A program made the position numbers and the translations under genes. The notes below the pieces were generated by a model. That model saw nothing but the letters and a program-made list of their open reading frames with translations. It was not told where the DNA came from and did not search any database. Shown piece after piece: positions 6,378-17,950 of a stretch of 47,009 bases of DNA (positions are counted from its first letter, which is position 1; the number at the start of each line of letters is the position of its first letter). This DNA is from an uncultured Pelagibacteraceae bacterium (GTDB taxonomy: Bacteria > Pseudomonadota > Alphaproteobacteria > Pelagibacterales > Pelagibacteraceae): NCBI GenBank assembly GCA_902529715.1, contig CABZXL010000006.1, positions 1 to 47,009 of the forward strand, in the 5' to 3' direction.

Positions 6378-6569
6378 ATGAAAAATCCTTTGAAATTTAT
6401 TCAAGAGGTAAAGCAGGAAGCTTTTAGAGTTACTTGGCCGACCGGAAAAGAAACTTTACAAGGTACTTTAATGGTTGTTGCAATGGCAATAGTTGCTTCT
6501 TTATTTTTTTTACTTTTGGATCAATTTTTAAAGTTTTTTTTAGAAATGGTCTTAAAGATAAGTTTATAA
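6378..6569 (+). CDS. secE: Preprotein translocase subunit SecE
   Basis: This 63-residue inner-membrane protein is of the short single-span SecE type. An amphipathic N-terminus (FIQEVKQEAFRVTWPTGKE) contains the conserved V-x-W-P motif, followed by one hydrophobic helix at about residues 32-55. SecE clamps SecY and is essential for protein export. GGAG precedes the ATG at a normal distance. It is followed three bases later by nusG, the usual secE-nusG pairing. Confidence 0.94.
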   Translation: MKNPLKFIQEVKQEAFRVTWPTGKETLQGTLMVVAMAIVASLFFLLLDQFLKFFLEMVLKISL

Positions 6570-6572
6570 GAT

Positions 6573-7103
6573 ATGAAAAATTGGTATATCGTTCAGTCAC
6601 ATTCAAGTTTTGAGAACAAAGTAGCTCAGTTAATCAAAGATGAAGCTGAAAAAGCCAATGTATCTGAAAAAATTGAAGAAATAGTGGTACCAACCCATGA
6701 TATTACTGAAGTAAAAAGAGGAAAAAGAGTGCAAAGAAAAAAGAAATATTTTCCCGGATACGTTTTAATTAAAAGTGAAATGGATAATGATTTATATCAT
6801 ATGATAAAAGGAATAAAAAAAGTTAGTGGATTTTTAGGATCAAAAGGTATTCCAGTACCAGTTTCGGACAAAGAAATTGAAAAAATATTAGGACAAATAA
6901 AAGATGGTGTAGCCCAACCAAAATCAGGAATTGAATATTCTGTTGGAGAAAAAGTACAAGTTATAGACGGACCTTTTGCTTCATTTAGTGGTTTAGTTGA
7001 AGATATAGATGAAGAAAAATCTAGACTTAAGGTCTCAGTTTCTATATTTGGTAGACCGACACCAGTCGACTTAGAATATAACCAAGTGGAGAAAACAAGT
7101 TAA
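6573..7103 (+). CDS. nusG: Transcription termination/antitermination factor NusG
   Basis: This 176-residue protein binds RNA polymerase and links it to Rho or to the ribosome. The N-terminal NGN domain starts [14 protein letters not shown] and contains the FPGYVLIK core; the C-terminal KOW domain contains [17 protein letters not shown]. Length is standard. Its stop overlaps the rplK ATG by one base (TAATG), implying coupled translation. Confidence 0.97.
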   Translation: MKNWYIVQSHSSFENKVAQLIKDEAEKANVSEKIEEIVVPTHDITEVKRGKRVQRKKKYFPGYVLIKSEMDNDLYHMIKGIKKVSGFLGSKGIPVPVSDKEIEKILGQIKDGVAQPKSGIEYSVGEKVQVIDGPFASFSGLVEDIDEEKSRLKVSVSIFGRPTPVDLEYNQVEKTS

Positions 7104-7531
7104 TGGCAAAAAAAGAAATTAGTGGGTATGTAAAATTACAAATTAAAGGTGGACAAGCTAATCCTGCTCCTCCTGTTGGGCCGGCTTTAGGTCAGAGGGG
7201 AATAAATATTATGGAATTCTGTAAAGCTTTTAATGAAAAAACAAAAAACTTTATGGGCAAACCTGTGCCAGTAATTATAACAGTTTATAAGGACAAAAAA
7301 TTTGATTTCGTTATTAAGTCTCCACCTGCATCACATTTTATAAAAGAAGCAGTGAAATTAAAAAGTGGATCACAAGAACCAGGAAGAAATATTGTAGCTT
7401 CAATTACAAAAAAACAATTGGAAGAAATTGCAAAGAAAAAAATGGCAGATTTAAATGCTCATGATGTTGAAGAAGCATCCAAAATTATAGCAGGTTCAGC
7501 AAGATCAATGGGAATAGAGGTTAAAGAATAA
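7103..7531 (+). CDS. rplK: 50S ribosomal protein L11
   Basis: This 142-residue L11 binds the GTPase-associated region of 23S rRNA. The N-terminal domain shows [18 protein letters not shown] with the conserved prolines, and the C-terminal RNA-binding domain ends with the S-A-R-S-M-G-I motif. Its ATG overlaps the nusG stop and its stop overlaps the rplA start, both as TAATG. It is the first gene of the rplKAJL set. Confidence 0.98.
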   Translation: MAKKEISGYVKLQIKGGQANPAPPVGPALGQRGINIMEFCKAFNEKTKNFMGKPVPVIITVYKDKKFDFVIKSPPASHFIKEAVKLKSGSQEPGRNIVASITKKQLEEIAKKKMADLNAHDVEEASKIIAGSARSMGIEVKE

Positions 7532-8220
7532 TGAGTTCGAAAAGATATAAAAAACTACCAGAAAAAACTAAAGAACTAGCTCCAAATTTAATAGAGAAGC
7601 TGATACCAGAATTAAAAAAAAATTGTACTACAAAATTTGATGAATCTTTAGATTTAAGTATCCAAATAAACAATAAACAGAAAAAAAGTGAGATTAACCT
7701 AAGAACAATTGTTAATCTTCCAGCGGGTTCAGGAAAAAAGATTAAAGTAGCAGTAGTTTGTGAAGATTCCAAATCTCAAATTGCGAAAGATGCAGGTGCA
7801 GATTTAGTTGGTAGTGATGAATTTATTGAAAAGATTAAATCTGGAGAAATGAACTTTGAAAAACTTATATGTACACCATCAATGATGATTAAATTATCTA
7901 AATTAGGTAAAGTGTTAGGACCAAAAGGACTTATGCCAAATCCTAAATTAGGAACTGTTACTGATGATTTAAAAAAAGCAGTAACTGATGCAAAATCAGG
8001 TCAAGTAGAACTTAAAAATGATAAAGATGGTAATGTTGGTCTAAGTCTAGGAAAAAAATCTTTCTCAGATGATAAAATTATAAAAAATTTTAATGCTGTA
8101 CTTGAGGTGTTGGAAAAAGAGAAAGGCAATCAAACTATCAAAGGTGATTTAATTAAAAGTACATTTTTAACATCAACTATGGGAGTATCTTATAAATTAA
8201 AACTACCTAAAAATTTTTAA
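7531..8220 (+). CDS. rplA: 50S ribosomal protein L1
   Basis: This 229-residue L1 forms the L1 stalk of the large subunit. Diagnostic segments are KVLGPKGLMPNPKLGTVT in the second half and VNLPAGSGKK in the first. In many bacteria L1 also represses its own operon by binding an mRNA site that mimics its rRNA target; no such leader was identifiable here because rplK and rplA overlap. One base separates it from rplJ. Confidence 0.98.
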   Translation: MSSKRYKKLPEKTKELAPNLIEKLIPELKKNCTTKFDESLDLSIQINNKQKKSEINLRTIVNLPAGSGKKIKVAVVCEDSKSQIAKDAGADLVGSDEFIEKIKSGEMNFEKLICTPSMMIKLSKLGKVLGPKGLMPNPKLGTVTDDLKKAVTDAKSGQVELKNDKDGNVGLSLGKKSFSDDKIIKNFNAVLEVLEKEKGNQTIKGDLIKSTFLTSTMGVSYKLKLPKNF

Positions 8221-8221
8221 T

Positions 8222-8731
8222 ATGATGGATAAAGTAAAAAAGCAAAATTATATATCTGAAATGACTACTCAGTTTGATAAGTCAGAGGCTGTCATTGTAA
8301 CTCATTATCAAGGTTTAACAGTTAATCAATTAGATGAACTAAGAGCAAAAATGAGAGAACATGGTATTATTTTTAAAATTACTAAAAACAGAATTACAAA
8401 ATTAGCTTTAGAAAAAACAAGATGCAAAAATTTATCTGATTTATTTTCTGGCCCAACAGCTGTAGCACTGTCTGAAGATGCCATTACATCAGCAAAAATC
8501 CTAACCAACTTTTCTAAAGAACATAAGAATCTAAAAATTTTAGGTGGAATCATGGGTAACGACATTTTAGATGTTGCTGGAGTAAAAAATGTCGCTACTT
8601 TACCCACATTAGATGAAGCAAGGGCTAAAATTGTGGGTATTTTGAGATCACCAGCTCAAAAAATTGCAAGTATTTTACTTGCACCTGCCTCAAAAATCGC
8701 TATTTTGGCGCTGGAAAAATCAAAAAAATAA
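8222..8731 (+). CDS. rplJ: 50S ribosomal protein L10
   Basis: This 169-residue L10 is the base of the L7/L12 stalk. It shows the N-terminal [16 protein letters not shown] and KNRITKLAL motifs for rRNA binding, and a C-terminal helix that would carry L7/L12 dimers. Two consecutive ATG codons (8222 and 8225) are equally possible starts. It begins one base after rplA, so the long L10-L7/L12 repressor-binding leader known from E. coli has no room here. Confidence 0.97.
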   Translation: MMDKVKKQNYISEMTTQFDKSEAVIVTHYQGLTVNQLDELRAKMREHGIIFKITKNRITKLALEKTRCKNLSDLFSGPTAVALSEDAITSAKILTNFSKEHKNLKILGGIMGNDILDVAGVKNVATLPTLDEARAKIVGILRSPAQKIASILLAPASKIAILALEKSKK

Positions 8732-8747
8732 CCTAGGCAAAACTATT

Positions 8748-9116
8748 ATGGCAGATTTAAATAAAATTATTGAGGACTTATCAAGCTTGACAGTTGTAGA
8801 AGCGGCAGAACTTTCTAAACAGCTTGAAGAAAAATGGGGAGTTACAGCAGCAGCAGCAGTTGCGGCAGCACCAGCAGCAGCAGGAGCTGCGCCAGCAGAA
8901 GAAAAAGATGAATACACAATTGTATTAGCAGCAGCTGGAGACAAAAAAATTAATGTAATTAAAGAAGTGAGAGCAGTTACTTCGCTTGGATTAAAAGAAG
9001 CTAAAGATTTAGTAGAAGGCGCACCTAAAGATGTAAAAACTGGTGTAAACAAAAAAGAAGCTGAAGAAATTAAAGCAAAGTTAGAAGCAGCAGGCGCTAA
9101 AGTAGAACTTAAGTAA
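8748..9116 (+). CDS. rplL: 50S ribosomal protein L7/L12
   Basis: This is a 122-residue stalk protein that recruits translation factors. I chose the ATG at 8748 because the protein then begins [19 protein letters not shown], the family's normal N-terminus; an in-frame ATG at 8664 lies inside rplJ and would add 28 foreign residues. An Ala-rich hinge (residues about 35-53) separates the dimerisation domain from the factor-binding domain, which contains [17 protein letters not shown]. It is 16 bases from rplJ. A long hairpin follows in the gap before rpoB. Confidence 0.97.
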   Translation: MADLNKIIEDLSSLTVVEAAELSKQLEEKWGVTAAAAVAAAPAAAGAAPAEEKDEYTIVLAAAGDKKINVIKEVRAVTSLGLKEAKDLVEGAPKDVKTGVNKKEAEEIKAKLEAAGAKVELK

Positions 9117-9133
9117 CAATAGAAAGAATTTCA

Positions 9134-9160
9134 ATTGTTGGTTTTTATAAAATCAACAAT
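9134..9160 (+). promoter_or_regulatory. Hairpin in the rplL-rpoB gap
   Basis: A 12-bp stem (9134-9145 with 9149-9160, one G-U pair) closes a three-base loop. It fills half of the 53-base gap and ends nine bases before the rpoB ATG. No T-run follows, so it is not a simple terminator. In E. coli the equivalent gap holds an attenuator and an RNase III site, so an analogous role is plausible. It also occupies the place where a ribosome binding site would lie. Confidence 0.5.
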
Positions 9161-9169
9161 ACAATATAG

Positions 9170-12100
9170 ATGCAATTATCTTTTACTGAAAAGAAAAATA
9201 TAAGAAAAAACTTTGGTAAACTTAAAGAAAGTTTATCAATTCCAAATTTAATTGAAGTTCAAAAAAATTCTTATAGAGAATTAACTTTAAATAATCCAAA
9301 AGCTGATCAAAATTTAATAAAAGGATTTGAAAGGGTATTTAAAAGTATATTTCCAATAGAAGATTTAAACGATAAAGCTACTTTAGAATATGTAACATAT
9401 AGGCTAGAAAAACCAAAATTTGATGTTGAAGAATGTATAACCAGAGGCCTAACATACTCAGCTGCTTTAAAGTGTACACTTAGACTTGTTGTCTATGAGA
9501 TAGATCAAGAGAATAACACAAAAGATATTTTATCAGCAAAAGAACAAGAAGTTTATATGGGTGAAGTTCCAATGATGACTGATAGTGGAACTTTTATAAC
9601 GAATGGTGTTCAAAGAGTTGTAGTCAATCAAATGCATCGAAGCCCTGGTGTATTTTTTGATCATGATAAAGGTAAATCACATGCTAGCGGAAAACTTCTT
9701 TTTAATTGTAGAGTAATACCAAATAGAGGTTCATGGTTAGATTTTGAATTTGATGTAAAAGATTTTTTATATTTTAGAATTGATAGAAAAAAGAAAATTT
9801 TTGTTACTACTTTATTACAAGCTTTAGGTTTTTCTAAAAGTGATATAGTAAATGAATTTTATGATAAGGAAAACTATTATTACGATACTAATATAAAAAA
9901 ATGGAAAACCAAATTTGATCCAGAAAATTATAAAGCTAAAAATTTTTCTGAAGAAGTAATAGATGCAAAAAATAATAAAGTTGTAGTTAAAGCTGGGGAA
10001 AAAATAAATTTTTTAACAGCAAAAAAATTAGCAAGCAATGGTTTAAAAGAAATTTATGTTTCAAATGAATCTTTATATGGAAAATTTTTGCATAAAAATG
10101 TTACCATAGGTGAAGATACTTTTAAAATTGGAACTGAAATCAATGATACTATTTTATCAAAATTTTTAGAAAGCAACATTCATTCAATCGAAATATCAAA
10201 TACTAATTCTATAAATAAAGGACCATATATTTTGCAAACTTTATTAAACGATAAAAATGAAAATAAGAATGATGCAATTACTGAAATATATAAGATGCTT
10301 AGACCTGGAGAACCCCCAACATTAGAAATTGCAACTCAAATTTTTAACAACTTATTTTTCAGTTCTGATAGGTACGATCTTTCTGATGTTGGTAGAGTTA
10401 AAATGAATTCAAGATTAAATTTAAATGTCTCTGATAAAATTACAATATTAAGAAATGATGACATTATATCGATAGTCAAAAAAATGCTTGATCTTAGAGA
10501 TGGCAAAGATGAAGTTGATGACATAGATCATTTAGGAAATAGAAGAGTTAGATCTGTAGGTGAACTTGTTGAAAACCAAGCTCGAATTGGTGTTTATAGA
10601 ATGGAGAGAGCGATAAAAGAAAAAATGACGACTTTGGATATTGAGTCAGCAATGCCACAAGATTTAATAAATGCTAAACCTCTTACTGTTTCGCTTAAAG
10701 ATTTTTTTGCAACATCACAACTTTCTCAATTTATGGATCAAACAAACCCTTTGTCAGAAATAACTCACAAAAGGAGAGTATCAGCCTTGGGACCTGGTGG
10801 TTTAACAAGAGAAAGAGCTGGCTTTGAAGTTAGAGATGTACACCCAACACATTATGGAAGAATTTGTCCAATCGAGACACCAGAAGGACCAAACATTGGT
10901 TTAATAAATAGTTTATCAACATATTCTAAAATAAATAAATATGGTTTTATAGAGAGTCCATATAAAAAAGTTGTTAATGGTACAGTTCAGGATTCAATAG
11001 AATATCTTTCTGCAATGGAAGAAACAAAATTTACAATTGCACAAGCTAATTCGATTATAGACAAAAATGGAAAATTTAAAGAACAATTAGTATCTTGTAG
11101 ACAAAATCTAAACTTCATTTTGTCAAAGCCAGAAAATATTGATTATATAGACGTATCACCAAAGCAATTAGTATCTGTTGCAGCTTCACTAATACCATTT
11201 TTAGAAAACGATGATGCGAATAGGGCTCTAATGGGATCTAATATGATGAGGCAAGCTGTTCCTTTGTTGAAACCAGAAGCACCTTTAGTAGGAACAGGTA
11301 TAGAAAGTGACGTTGCTTTGGACTCTGGTGTTACAATTGTAGCTAAAAGAGATGGAGTAGTTGATAAAATTGATGGAAAAAGAATAGTTATTAAAGCTAC
11401 TGACGAAAAAGATTTTAGTAAATCAGGAGTTGATATTTATAATCTTCAAAAATTTAAAAGATCAAATCAAAATACATGCATTAATCAAAAGCCACTTGTA
11501 AGAGTTGGAGACAAGGTTAAGTCAGGAGATATTATTGCTGACGGTCCATCAACAAAAATTGGTGAACTTGCACTAGGAAAAAATGTGACTGTAGCCTTTA
11601 TGCCTTGGCAAGGTTATAACTTTGAAGACTCAATTTTAATTTCAGAAAGATGTGTGACAGATGATGTTTTTACTTCAATCCATATTGAGGAATATGAAGT
11701 AATGGCTAGGGATACAAAATTAGGAGAAGAAGACATAACAAGAGATATTCCAAATGTTAATGAAGAATCATTAAAAAATCTTGATGAATCAGGAATAGTA
11801 TATATTGGAGCAGAAGTTAAGCCAGGAGATATATTGGTTGGTAAGGTTACTCCAAAAGGAGACTCGGCTTCAGGTCCAGAAGAAAAACTTTTAAGATCAA
11901 TATTTGGTGAAAAAGCAATCGATGTTACAGATACCTCTTTGAAAATGCCAAGTGGTAGTGGAGGTATAGTTGTAGATGTTAGAGTATTTAATAGACATGG
12001 AATAGAAAAAGATGAAAGATCAATCACAATTGAAAGAGCTGAAATCGATGTTGTTCAACAAGATAAAATTGTAGAAGAAGAAATTTTGGAAAGAAGTATA

Positions 12101-13252
12101 AAACAAAGAGTTATATCAATTTTATCCGGAATTAAATTAAGTAAAAAAACTAAAGATATAGAAGCAGGTGCAATTTTAGATGAGGAAAAAATAAACAGTC
12201 TTTCTATTTTAGATATATTTAAACTTTCATTATCAGATGATAAAAAAATTGAATCTCTAAATCAATTAAAAGAACAATATAACTTAGCCAAAAAAGATAT
12301 CCAGGAAAGATTTGAAGATAAAGTTTTAAAAATAAAACAGGGAGACGACTTACTTCCAAGTGTAATGAAAATGGTTAAAGTTTTTGTTGCGATAAAAAGA
12401 AGATTAAGACCAGGAGATAAAATGTCAGGAAGACACGGTAACAAAGGAGTTGTGAGTAAAATTGTTCCTGTAGAAGACATGCCATATCAAGAAAATGGAA
12501 AACCTGTAGATATAGTTCTTAACCCCCTTGGTGTTCCAAGCCGTATGAATGTTGGTCAAATTCTAGAAACACATTTAGGATGGTCTTGTACTGAATTGGG
12601 AGAAAGCTTAAAAAAACTAATAAATGTAAATCAAAAAAAGATTGAAAAAAATGAAAAAATTTTATCATTCTTGAAATCAGCATACGGAAAAGAAATTTAT
12701 CAAGAATCAATTGAAAATTTGTCAAATAGAGAATTTACAGATTTATGTGAAAATATTCAAAACGGTATTCCAATAGCTACACCTGTATTTGATGGTGCAA
12801 AAGAGCAAGACGTAACAAGAATGCTAGAATTAGCAAAACTTCCAAGTTCAGGACAAACTTTTTTATGGGATGGTAGAACGGGGGAAAAATTTGATAGAGC
12901 TGTAACAGTTGGTACAATTTATATGTTAAAACTTCATCATCTTGTGGAAGACAAAATTCACGCAAGGTCAACAGGACCTTATAGTTTGGTTACACAACAA
13001 CCATTAGGAGGAAAGGCACAGTTGGGAGGACAAAGATTTGGAGAAATGGAAGTATGGGCTTTAGAAGCTTATGGTGCATCATACACATTACAAGAAATAT
13101 TAACTGTTAAATCTGACGATGTAGCTGGAAGAGTAAAAGTTTATGAAACGATAGTTAAAGGAGAAGAAAATTTTGAGTCAGGTATACCAGAGTCCTTTAA
13201 CGTATTAGTTAAAGAAATTAAATCTTTAGCTCTAAATGTGGAGTTAAACTAA
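9170..13252 (+). CDS. rpoB: DNA-directed RNA polymerase subunit beta
   Basis: This 1360-residue subunit forms one jaw of RNA polymerase. The rifampicin-binding cluster is intact around residues 520-540 ([20 protein letters not shown]), with D523 equivalent to E. coli D516 and the usual His and Ser; it has Thr where E. coli has Asn518. Further signatures are [28 protein letters not shown] and the C-terminal [20 protein letters not shown]. No unusual insertion is evident; length is similar to E. coli (1342). There is no ribosome binding site because a hairpin ends nine bases upstream. Its stop overlaps the rpoC ATG (TAATG). Confidence 0.98.
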   Translation: MQLSFTEKKNIRKNFGKLKESLSIPNLIEVQKNSYRELTLNNPKADQNLIKGFERVFKSIFPIEDLNDKATLEYVTYRLEKPKFDVEECITRGLTYSAALKCTLRLVVYEIDQENNTKDILSAKEQEVYMGEVPMMTDSGTFITNGVQRVVVNQMHRSPGVFFDHDKGKSHASGKLLFNCRVIPNRGSWLDFEFDVKDFLYFRIDRKKKIFVTTLLQALGFSKSDIVNEFYDKENYYYDTNIKKWKTKFDPENYKAKNFSEEVIDAKNNKVVVKAGEKINFLTAKKLASNGLKEIYVSNESLYGKFLHKNVTIGEDTFKIGTEINDTILSKFLESNIHSIEISNTNSINKGPYILQTLLNDKNENKNDAITEIYKMLRPGEPPTLEIATQIFNNLFFSSDRYDLSDVGRVKMNSRLNLNVSDKITILRNDDIISIVKKMLDLRDGKDEVDDIDHLGNRRVRSVGELVENQARIGVYRMERAIKEKMTTLDIESAMPQDLINAKPLTVSLKDFFATSQLSQFMDQTNPLSEITHKRRVSALGPGGLTRERAGFEVRDVHPTHYGRICPIETPEGPNIGLINSLSTYSKINKYGFIESPYKKVVNGTVQDSIEYLSAMEETKFTIAQANSIIDKNGKFKEQLVSCRQNLNFILSKPENIDYIDVSPKQLVSVAASLIPFLENDDANRALMGSNMMRQAVPLLKPEAPLVGTGIESDVALDSGVTIVAKRDGVVDKIDGKRIVIKATDEKDFSKSGVDIYNLQKFKRSNQNTCINQKPLVRVGDKVKSGDIIADGPSTKIGELALGKNVTVAFMPWQGYNFEDSILISERCVTDDVFTSIHIEEYEVMARDTKLGEEDITRDIPNVNEESLKNLDESGIVYIGAEVKPGDILVGKVTPKGDSASGPEEKLLRSIFGEKAIDVTDTSLKMPSGSGGIVVDVRVFNRHGIEKDERSITIERAEIDVVQQDKIVEEEILERSIKQRVISILSGIKLSKKTKDIEAGAILDEEKINSLSILDIFKLSLSDDKKIESLNQLKEQYNLAKKDIQERFEDKVLKIKQGDDLLPSVMKMVKVFVAIKRRLRPGDKMSGRHGNKGVVSKIVPVEDMPYQENGKPVDIVLNPLGVPSRMNVGQILETHLGWSCTELGESLKKLINVNQKKIEKNEKILSFLKSAYGKEIYQESIENLSNREFTDLCENIQNGIPIATPVFDGAKEQDVTRMLELAKLPSSGQTFLWDGRTGEKFDRAVTVGTIYMLKLHHLVEDKIHARSTGPYSLVTQQPLGGKAQLGGQRFGEMEVWALEAYGASYTLQEILTVKSDDVAGRVKVYETIVKGEENFESGIPESFNVLVKEIKSLALNVELN

Positions 13253-16200
13253 TGATTAAAAAACAAATAACAGATATATTTAAAAATTCTGAAATATCGG
13301 AATCACAAAATTTTAACAGTATTAAAATAACACTAGCGAGTCCTGAAAAAATTAAATCTTGGACATATGGTGAAATAAAAAAACCTGAAACTATAAATTA
13401 TAGAACTTTTAGACCTGAGAAAGATGGACTTTTTTGCGCTAGAATATTTGGACCTATTAAAGACTATGAATGTTTGTGTGGAAAATACAAAAGAATGAAG
13501 TTCAGAGGTATAATTTGTGAAAAATGTGGTGTTGAAGTAACTAAATCTAATGTCCGTAGAGAAAGAATGGGACATATAAATCTTGCAACTCCTGTTGCTC
13601 ATATTTGGTTTTTAAAATCTTTACCAAGCAGAATATCTTTAACAATAGATATGAAGCTTAAAGAAGTTGAACGTGTTTTATATTTTGAAAATTTTATAGT
13701 TATAGAACCTGGTTTAACTAGCTTAAAAAAATTTCAATTGTTAAATGAAGAAGAGCTTATTAAATATCAAGATGATTATGGTGAAGAGGCATTCACAGCA
13801 GGCATTGGTGCTGAAGCTATACTTGAGATTTTAAAATCTATTAATTTAGAAGAAGAAAAAGCTTTATTGATTAAAACTATTAATGAAACCAAATCAAAAG
13901 TTGCAGAAGAAAGATCAATTAAAAGATTAAAACTTATAGAATCTTTTATCGAAACAGGAAATAAACCCGAGTGGATGATATTAACTGTAATTCCTGTAAT
14001 TCCACCTGAATTACGACCATTGGTACCATTAGATGGTGGTAGATTTGCTACATCAGATCTTAACGATTTATATAGAAGAGTTATAAATAGAAATAATCGT
14101 TTAAAGAGATTAATAGATTTAAAAGCTCCTGATATTATTGTTAGAAATGAAAAAAGAATGCTACAGGAGTCGGTTGATGCTCTTTTTGACAATGGTAGAA
14201 GAGGAAGAGTAATAACAGGAACTGGAAAAAGGCCTCTAAAATCTTTAGCAGAAATGTTAAAAGGTAAACAAGGAAGATTTAGACAAAACTTATTAGGCAA
14301 AAGAGTAGATTATTCTGGAAGATCAGTAATTGTTGTTGGGCCAGATTTAAAGCTTCATGAGTGTGGTTTACCAAAAAAAATGGCTTTAGAGCTTTTCAAG
14401 CCTTTTTTATATGCAAGATTAAATAAACTTGGATTAGCATCAACAATTAAACAGGCTAAAAAATTAGTTGAAAAAGAAAGAGATGAAGTTTGGGATGCTT
14501 TAGAAATAATCGTTAGAGAACACCCGGTAATTTTAAATAGAGCACCAACGCTTCATAGATTAGGAGTACAAGCATTTGAACCTAAATTAATTGAAGGTGA
14601 TGCTATAGAACTACATCCATTAACATGTGCTGCATTTAATGCTGATTTTGATGGTGACCAAATGGCTGTTCATATTCCTTTAAGTTTAGAAGCACAGTTA
14701 GAAGCAAGAGTTCTAATGATGTCGACTAATAATATACTTAGCCCATCAAATGGAAAACCTATTATTGTTCCCAGCCAAGATATGATACTTGGTATTTATT
14801 ATTTATCTCAACCGCCTTATCAAACTAAAAAAGTAGAAGGTTATTTTGTTAATACTTCAGAAATTGAACATGCATTAGAAATAGGACAAATAAAAGTTCA
14901 TTCAAGAATTGTTTCAAGATTTAAAACTATAGATGAAAAAGGAAGTATAAAATTTGAAAAATTTATTAGTACAGCTGGCAGATTTTTATTAGCAAATATT
15001 CTGCCTAATAATATTAATAATAAATTTTCGTTAGTTGATAGACTTTTACCTAAAAAAGTTGTTTCTGAAATAATTGATCATGTTTTCAGATTTTGTGGTC
15101 AGAAATCTACAGTCATATTCTGTGACAAACTAAAAGATCTAGGGTTTAAACATGCTTTCAAAGCAGGAATTTCATTTGGAAAAGATGACTTAGTTATACC
15201 GGAAAATAAACAACAACTTATTGATGAGACAAAAAATTTAATTTCTGATTATGAAAGCCAATATTCTGAAGGTTTAATAACAAGAGGTGAAAAGTATAAC
15301 AAAGTAGTAGACGCATGGTCTAAATGTACTGATAGAGTAGCCGCAGAAATGATGAAAAGAATTTCAGCTACAGAAGTAACTGAAGATGGATTAAAAATAA
15401 ATTCTGTATTTATGATGGCTGACAGTGGAGCAAGGGGTTCTGCTGCTCAAATGAAACAACTTGCAGGTATGAGAGGTTTGATTGCAAAACCGTCAGGTGA
15501 AATTATTGAATCTCCGATAACTTCAAACTTTAAAGAAGGATTAACTGCACTTGAGTATTTTAACTCTACACACGGTGCAAGAAAAGGACTTGCTGACACT
15601 GCCTTAAAAACAGCTAATTCAGGTTATTTAACAAGAAGACTTTGTGATGTTGCTCAAGATTTAACAATAACATCTGAAAAATGTGAAAAACCAGGCTCTA
15701 TCCAGTTATCAGAAATTATTGAAGGTGGAAATGTAATAGTAAGTTTATCTGAAAGAACTCTTGGAAGAGTTGTTGCCGCAGATGTAAAAAACCCTATCAC
15801 AGGTGAAGTTATTATAAAAAAATCAGAAATAATTGACGAGGCAGGATGTGAAAAAATAGATGCTGCAGGTGTAAAGTTTATTAAAGTACATTCAGTAATA
15901 ACATGCAGTTCTAAAGAAGGTGTATGTTCAAGGTGCTACGGAAGAGACTTATCTAGAGGTAAAATAGTTCATGTAGGTGAGGCTATAGGTATGATTTCTG
16001 CTCAATCAATAGGAGAGCCTGGAACTCAATTAACAATGAGAACATTCCACGTTGGTGGTACAGCATCTATAAAACAAGAGTCACAAATAGTTACAAAATC
16101 AGAAGGAATATTAAAAGTTATTAATACAAATTTATTAGAAGATTCAAAAAAAAATATGGTTGTGATGGGTAGAAACACTCAACTTTCTATTGAAGATGAT

Positions 16201-17418
16201 AATGGATTACAAATAGCAGTTTATAAAGTGCCTTATGGATCAAAATTATTTTTCCAAAGTGGTGATAAAATTAAAAAAAATACAAAAATTTGTGAATGGG
16301 ATCCATATACAACACCTGTTATTGCAGAAAAAAGTGGAACAGCAAATTATGTAGATTTAATTGATGGTGTATCAATCTCAGAAACTTTGGATGATGCTAC
16401 AGGAATTTCGACAAAGACTGTGATTGATTGGAAAAACCAATCAAAAAATACTGATTTAAAACCAAGAGTAACATTAAGAGATGAAAAAGGAAATGTTATC
16501 AAAAAAGCTGATGATAATGAAGCCAGATACTACCTAGTACCAGATTCTATTTTATCTGTGCAAGATGGACAAAAAATATTTGCTGGAGATGTAATAGCAA
16601 GACTACCAAAAGAAACTTCAAAAACTAAAGATATTACAGGAGGCTTACCTAGAGTGGCTGAATTGTTTGAAGCTAGAAAAGCAAAAGATAGTGCAATTAT
16701 TGCTGAAAATGATGGAAAGGTAACTTTTGGTAAGGAAGTTAGAGGCAAACAAAGAGTTTCAATAGTCTCAGATTCTGGCGAAACATCAAATTATTTAATA
16801 CCTAAAGGAAAACATATTAATTTTAACCAAGGCGAAAAAATTATGAAAGGTGAATATTTACTTGATGGTCAACCTTTACCACATGATATTTTAAGAATTC
16901 TTGGTATAGAAGAATTAACAGAATATTTTGTAAACCAAGTTCAAGAAGTTTATAGGCTTCAAGGTGTTATAATTAATGACAAACACATTGAAACAATTTT
17001 GAGACAAATGCTTAAAAAAGTTGAAGTTAAAGATAGCGGTGACTCGAAAATACTACCAGGAGAAATTGTTGATAGAATTAAATTTGAAACAATGAATGAA
17101 AAACTTGAGGCAGAAGGAAAAAAACCAGCTATTGGTGAAAGAGTTTTAATGGGTATTACAAAAGCTTCTTTACAAACCGAGTCTTTCATATCAGCAGCAT
17201 CTTTCCAGGAAACTACGAGAGTTTTAACTGATGCAGCAATAAGAGGAAAAGTTGATAAATTATCAGGTTTAAAAGAAAATGTTATTGTTGGAAGATTAGT
17301 TCCAGCAGGAACAGGTTCGGTTAAAAATCTATGGAATAGAAAAGCTGCAGACGACGATAAACAATTTCTTTCTGAACAAGAAAAGATAGAAGTGACAGAA
17401 AGCCAAGCAAATCAATAA
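13252..17418 (+). CDS. rpoC: DNA-directed RNA polymerase subunit beta'
   Basis: This 1388-residue subunit carries the catalytic centre. The Mg-binding [12 protein letters not shown] motif has aspartates at 465, 467 and 469. The N-terminal zinc site ([13 protein letters not shown] with IICEKCG) and the second zinc site ([16 protein letters not shown]) both keep their cysteines. The bridge-helix and trigger-loop region around [19 protein letters not shown] and [17 protein letters not shown] is intact. It overlaps rpoB by one base. I see no terminator after the stop, so transcription may continue into rpsL. Confidence 0.98.
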   Translation: MIKKQITDIFKNSEISESQNFNSIKITLASPEKIKSWTYGEIKKPETINYRTFRPEKDGLFCARIFGPIKDYECLCGKYKRMKFRGIICEKCGVEVTKSNVRRERMGHINLATPVAHIWFLKSLPSRISLTIDMKLKEVERVLYFENFIVIEPGLTSLKKFQLLNEEELIKYQDDYGEEAFTAGIGAEAILEILKSINLEEEKALLIKTINETKSKVAEERSIKRLKLIESFIETGNKPEWMILTVIPVIPPELRPLVPLDGGRFATSDLNDLYRRVINRNNRLKRLIDLKAPDIIVRNEKRMLQESVDALFDNGRRGRVITGTGKRPLKSLAEMLKGKQGRFRQNLLGKRVDYSGRSVIVVGPDLKLHECGLPKKMALELFKPFLYARLNKLGLASTIKQAKKLVEKERDEVWDALEIIVREHPVILNRAPTLHRLGVQAFEPKLIEGDAIELHPLTCAAFNADFDGDQMAVHIPLSLEAQLEARVLMMSTNNILSPSNGKPIIVPSQDMILGIYYLSQPPYQTKKVEGYFVNTSEIEHALEIGQIKVHSRIVSRFKTIDEKGSIKFEKFISTAGRFLLANILPNNINNKFSLVDRLLPKKVVSEIIDHVFRFCGQKSTVIFCDKLKDLGFKHAFKAGISFGKDDLVIPENKQQLIDETKNLISDYESQYSEGLITRGEKYNKVVDAWSKCTDRVAAEMMKRISATEVTEDGLKINSVFMMADSGARGSAAQMKQLAGMRGLIAKPSGEIIESPITSNFKEGLTALEYFNSTHGARKGLADTALKTANSGYLTRRLCDVAQDLTITSEKCEKPGSIQLSEIIEGGNVIVSLSERTLGRVVAADVKNPITGEVIIKKSEIIDEAGCEKIDAAGVKFIKVHSVITCSSKEGVCSRCYGRDLSRGKIVHVGEAIGMISAQSIGEPGTQLTMRTFHVGGTASIKQESQIVTKSEGILKVINTNLLEDSKKNMVVMGRNTQLSIEDDNGLQIAVYKVPYGSKLFFQSGDKIKKNTKICEWDPYTTPVIAEKSGTANYVDLIDGVSISETLDDATGISTKTVIDWKNQSKNTDLKPRVTLRDEKGNVIKKADDNEARYYLVPDSILSVQDGQKIFAGDVIARLPKETSKTKDITGGLPRVAELFEARKAKDSAIIAENDGKVTFGKEVRGKQRVSIVSDSGETSNYLIPKGKHINFNQGEKIMKGEYLLDGQPLPHDILRILGIEELTEYFVNQVQEVYRLQGVIINDKHIETILRQMLKKVEVKDSGDSKILPGEIVDRIKFETMNEKLEAEGKKPAIGERVLMGITKASLQTESFISAASFQETTRVLTDAAIRGKVDKLSGLKENVIVGRLVPAGTGSVKNLWNRKAADDDKQFLSEQEKIEVTESQANQ

Positions 17419-17447
17419 AAATAAGCACTTTTTTTGAGCATTTTAAT

Positions 17448-17475
17448 TTGACAAAACACATTTCTATAGTATTTT
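17448..17475 (+). promoter_or_regulatory. Candidate promoter upstream of rpsL
   Basis: A consensus -35 TTGACA (17448-17453) lies in the 154-base rpoC-rpsL gap. The best -10 is TATTTT at 17470-17475 (16-base spacer, four of six matches); GATAAT at 17479 is too far away. It would give the str and S10 genes a start independent of rpoBC. Confidence 0.5.
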
Positions 17476-17499
17476 GGCGATAATTTTTTGGTTGGAATG

Positions 17500-17516
17500 T
17501 AGTACTTTGCGTACTA
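17500..17516 (+). promoter_or_regulatory. Leader hairpin before rpsL
   Basis: TAGTAC pairs with GTACTA around a five-base TTTGC loop. It lies downstream of the candidate promoter and 56 bases before the rpsL ATG, so it would be in the 5' leader. A ribosomal-protein autoregulatory site is possible but not matched to a known motif. Confidence 0.4.
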
Positions 17517-17572
17517 AACGCTGCCATAGAACATCATAGTTATTTTCATCAAAAAATTAAAGGAATAAAAAT

Positions 17573-17944
17573 ATGCCAACTATTAATCAGTTGTTAAAAA
17601 AGAAACGTGTTAAACAAAAAGCGAGGGACAAAGTTCCTGCGCTAGAAAGATCTCCTCAAAAAAGAGGAGTATGTGTAAAGGTTTATACTACAACACCAAA
17701 GAAACCTAACTCCGCACTAAGAAAAGTTGCAAGAGTAAGATTATCTAATGGGCATGAAGTAACATCTTATATTCCAGGCGAAGGTCACAACTTACAAGAA
17801 CACTCTGTTGTTTTAATTAGAGGAGGAAGAGTAAAAGATTTACCTGGTGTTAGGTATCATATTTTAAGAGGAAATCTTGATACGCAAGGTGTTACAGCAC
17901 GAAAACAACAAAGATCAAAATATGGTGCAAAAAAAGGAAAATAA
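17573..17944 (+). CDS. rpsL: 30S ribosomal protein S12
   Basis: This 123-residue S12 sits in the decoding centre. It has the hallmark [21 protein letters not shown] region, containing the lysine that streptomycin-resistance mutations change (wild-type here), and the [14 protein letters not shown] loop. Its N-terminus [12 protein letters not shown] is canonical. AAAGGAA precedes the ATG. It is the first gene of the str-S10-spc run and the one most likely served by the promoter in the gap upstream. Confidence 0.98.
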   Translation: MPTINQLLKKKRVKQKARDKVPALERSPQKRGVCVKVYTTTPKKPNSALRKVARVRLSNGHEVTSYIPGEGHNLQEHSVVLIRGGRVKDLPGVRYHILRGNLDTQGVTARKQQRSKYGAKKGK

Positions 17945-17950
17945 ATAATC

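Noticed and set aside
8664..8747. Upstream in-frame start that would lengthen L7/L12 by 28 residues
   Set aside because: The extension lies inside rplJ and has no similarity to L7/L12; the protein starts naturally at MADLNKII.
8850..8910. Ala codon repeat in rplL as an unusual low-complexity insertion
   Set aside because: An Ala-rich flexible hinge is normal for L7/L12.
13776..14300. 174-codon open frame on the minus strand inside rpoC
   Set aside because: It is antisense to a strongly conserved part of rpoC; its Ser/Leu/Phe-rich product is what an A-rich sense strand yields in reverse, and it has no recognisable motifs.
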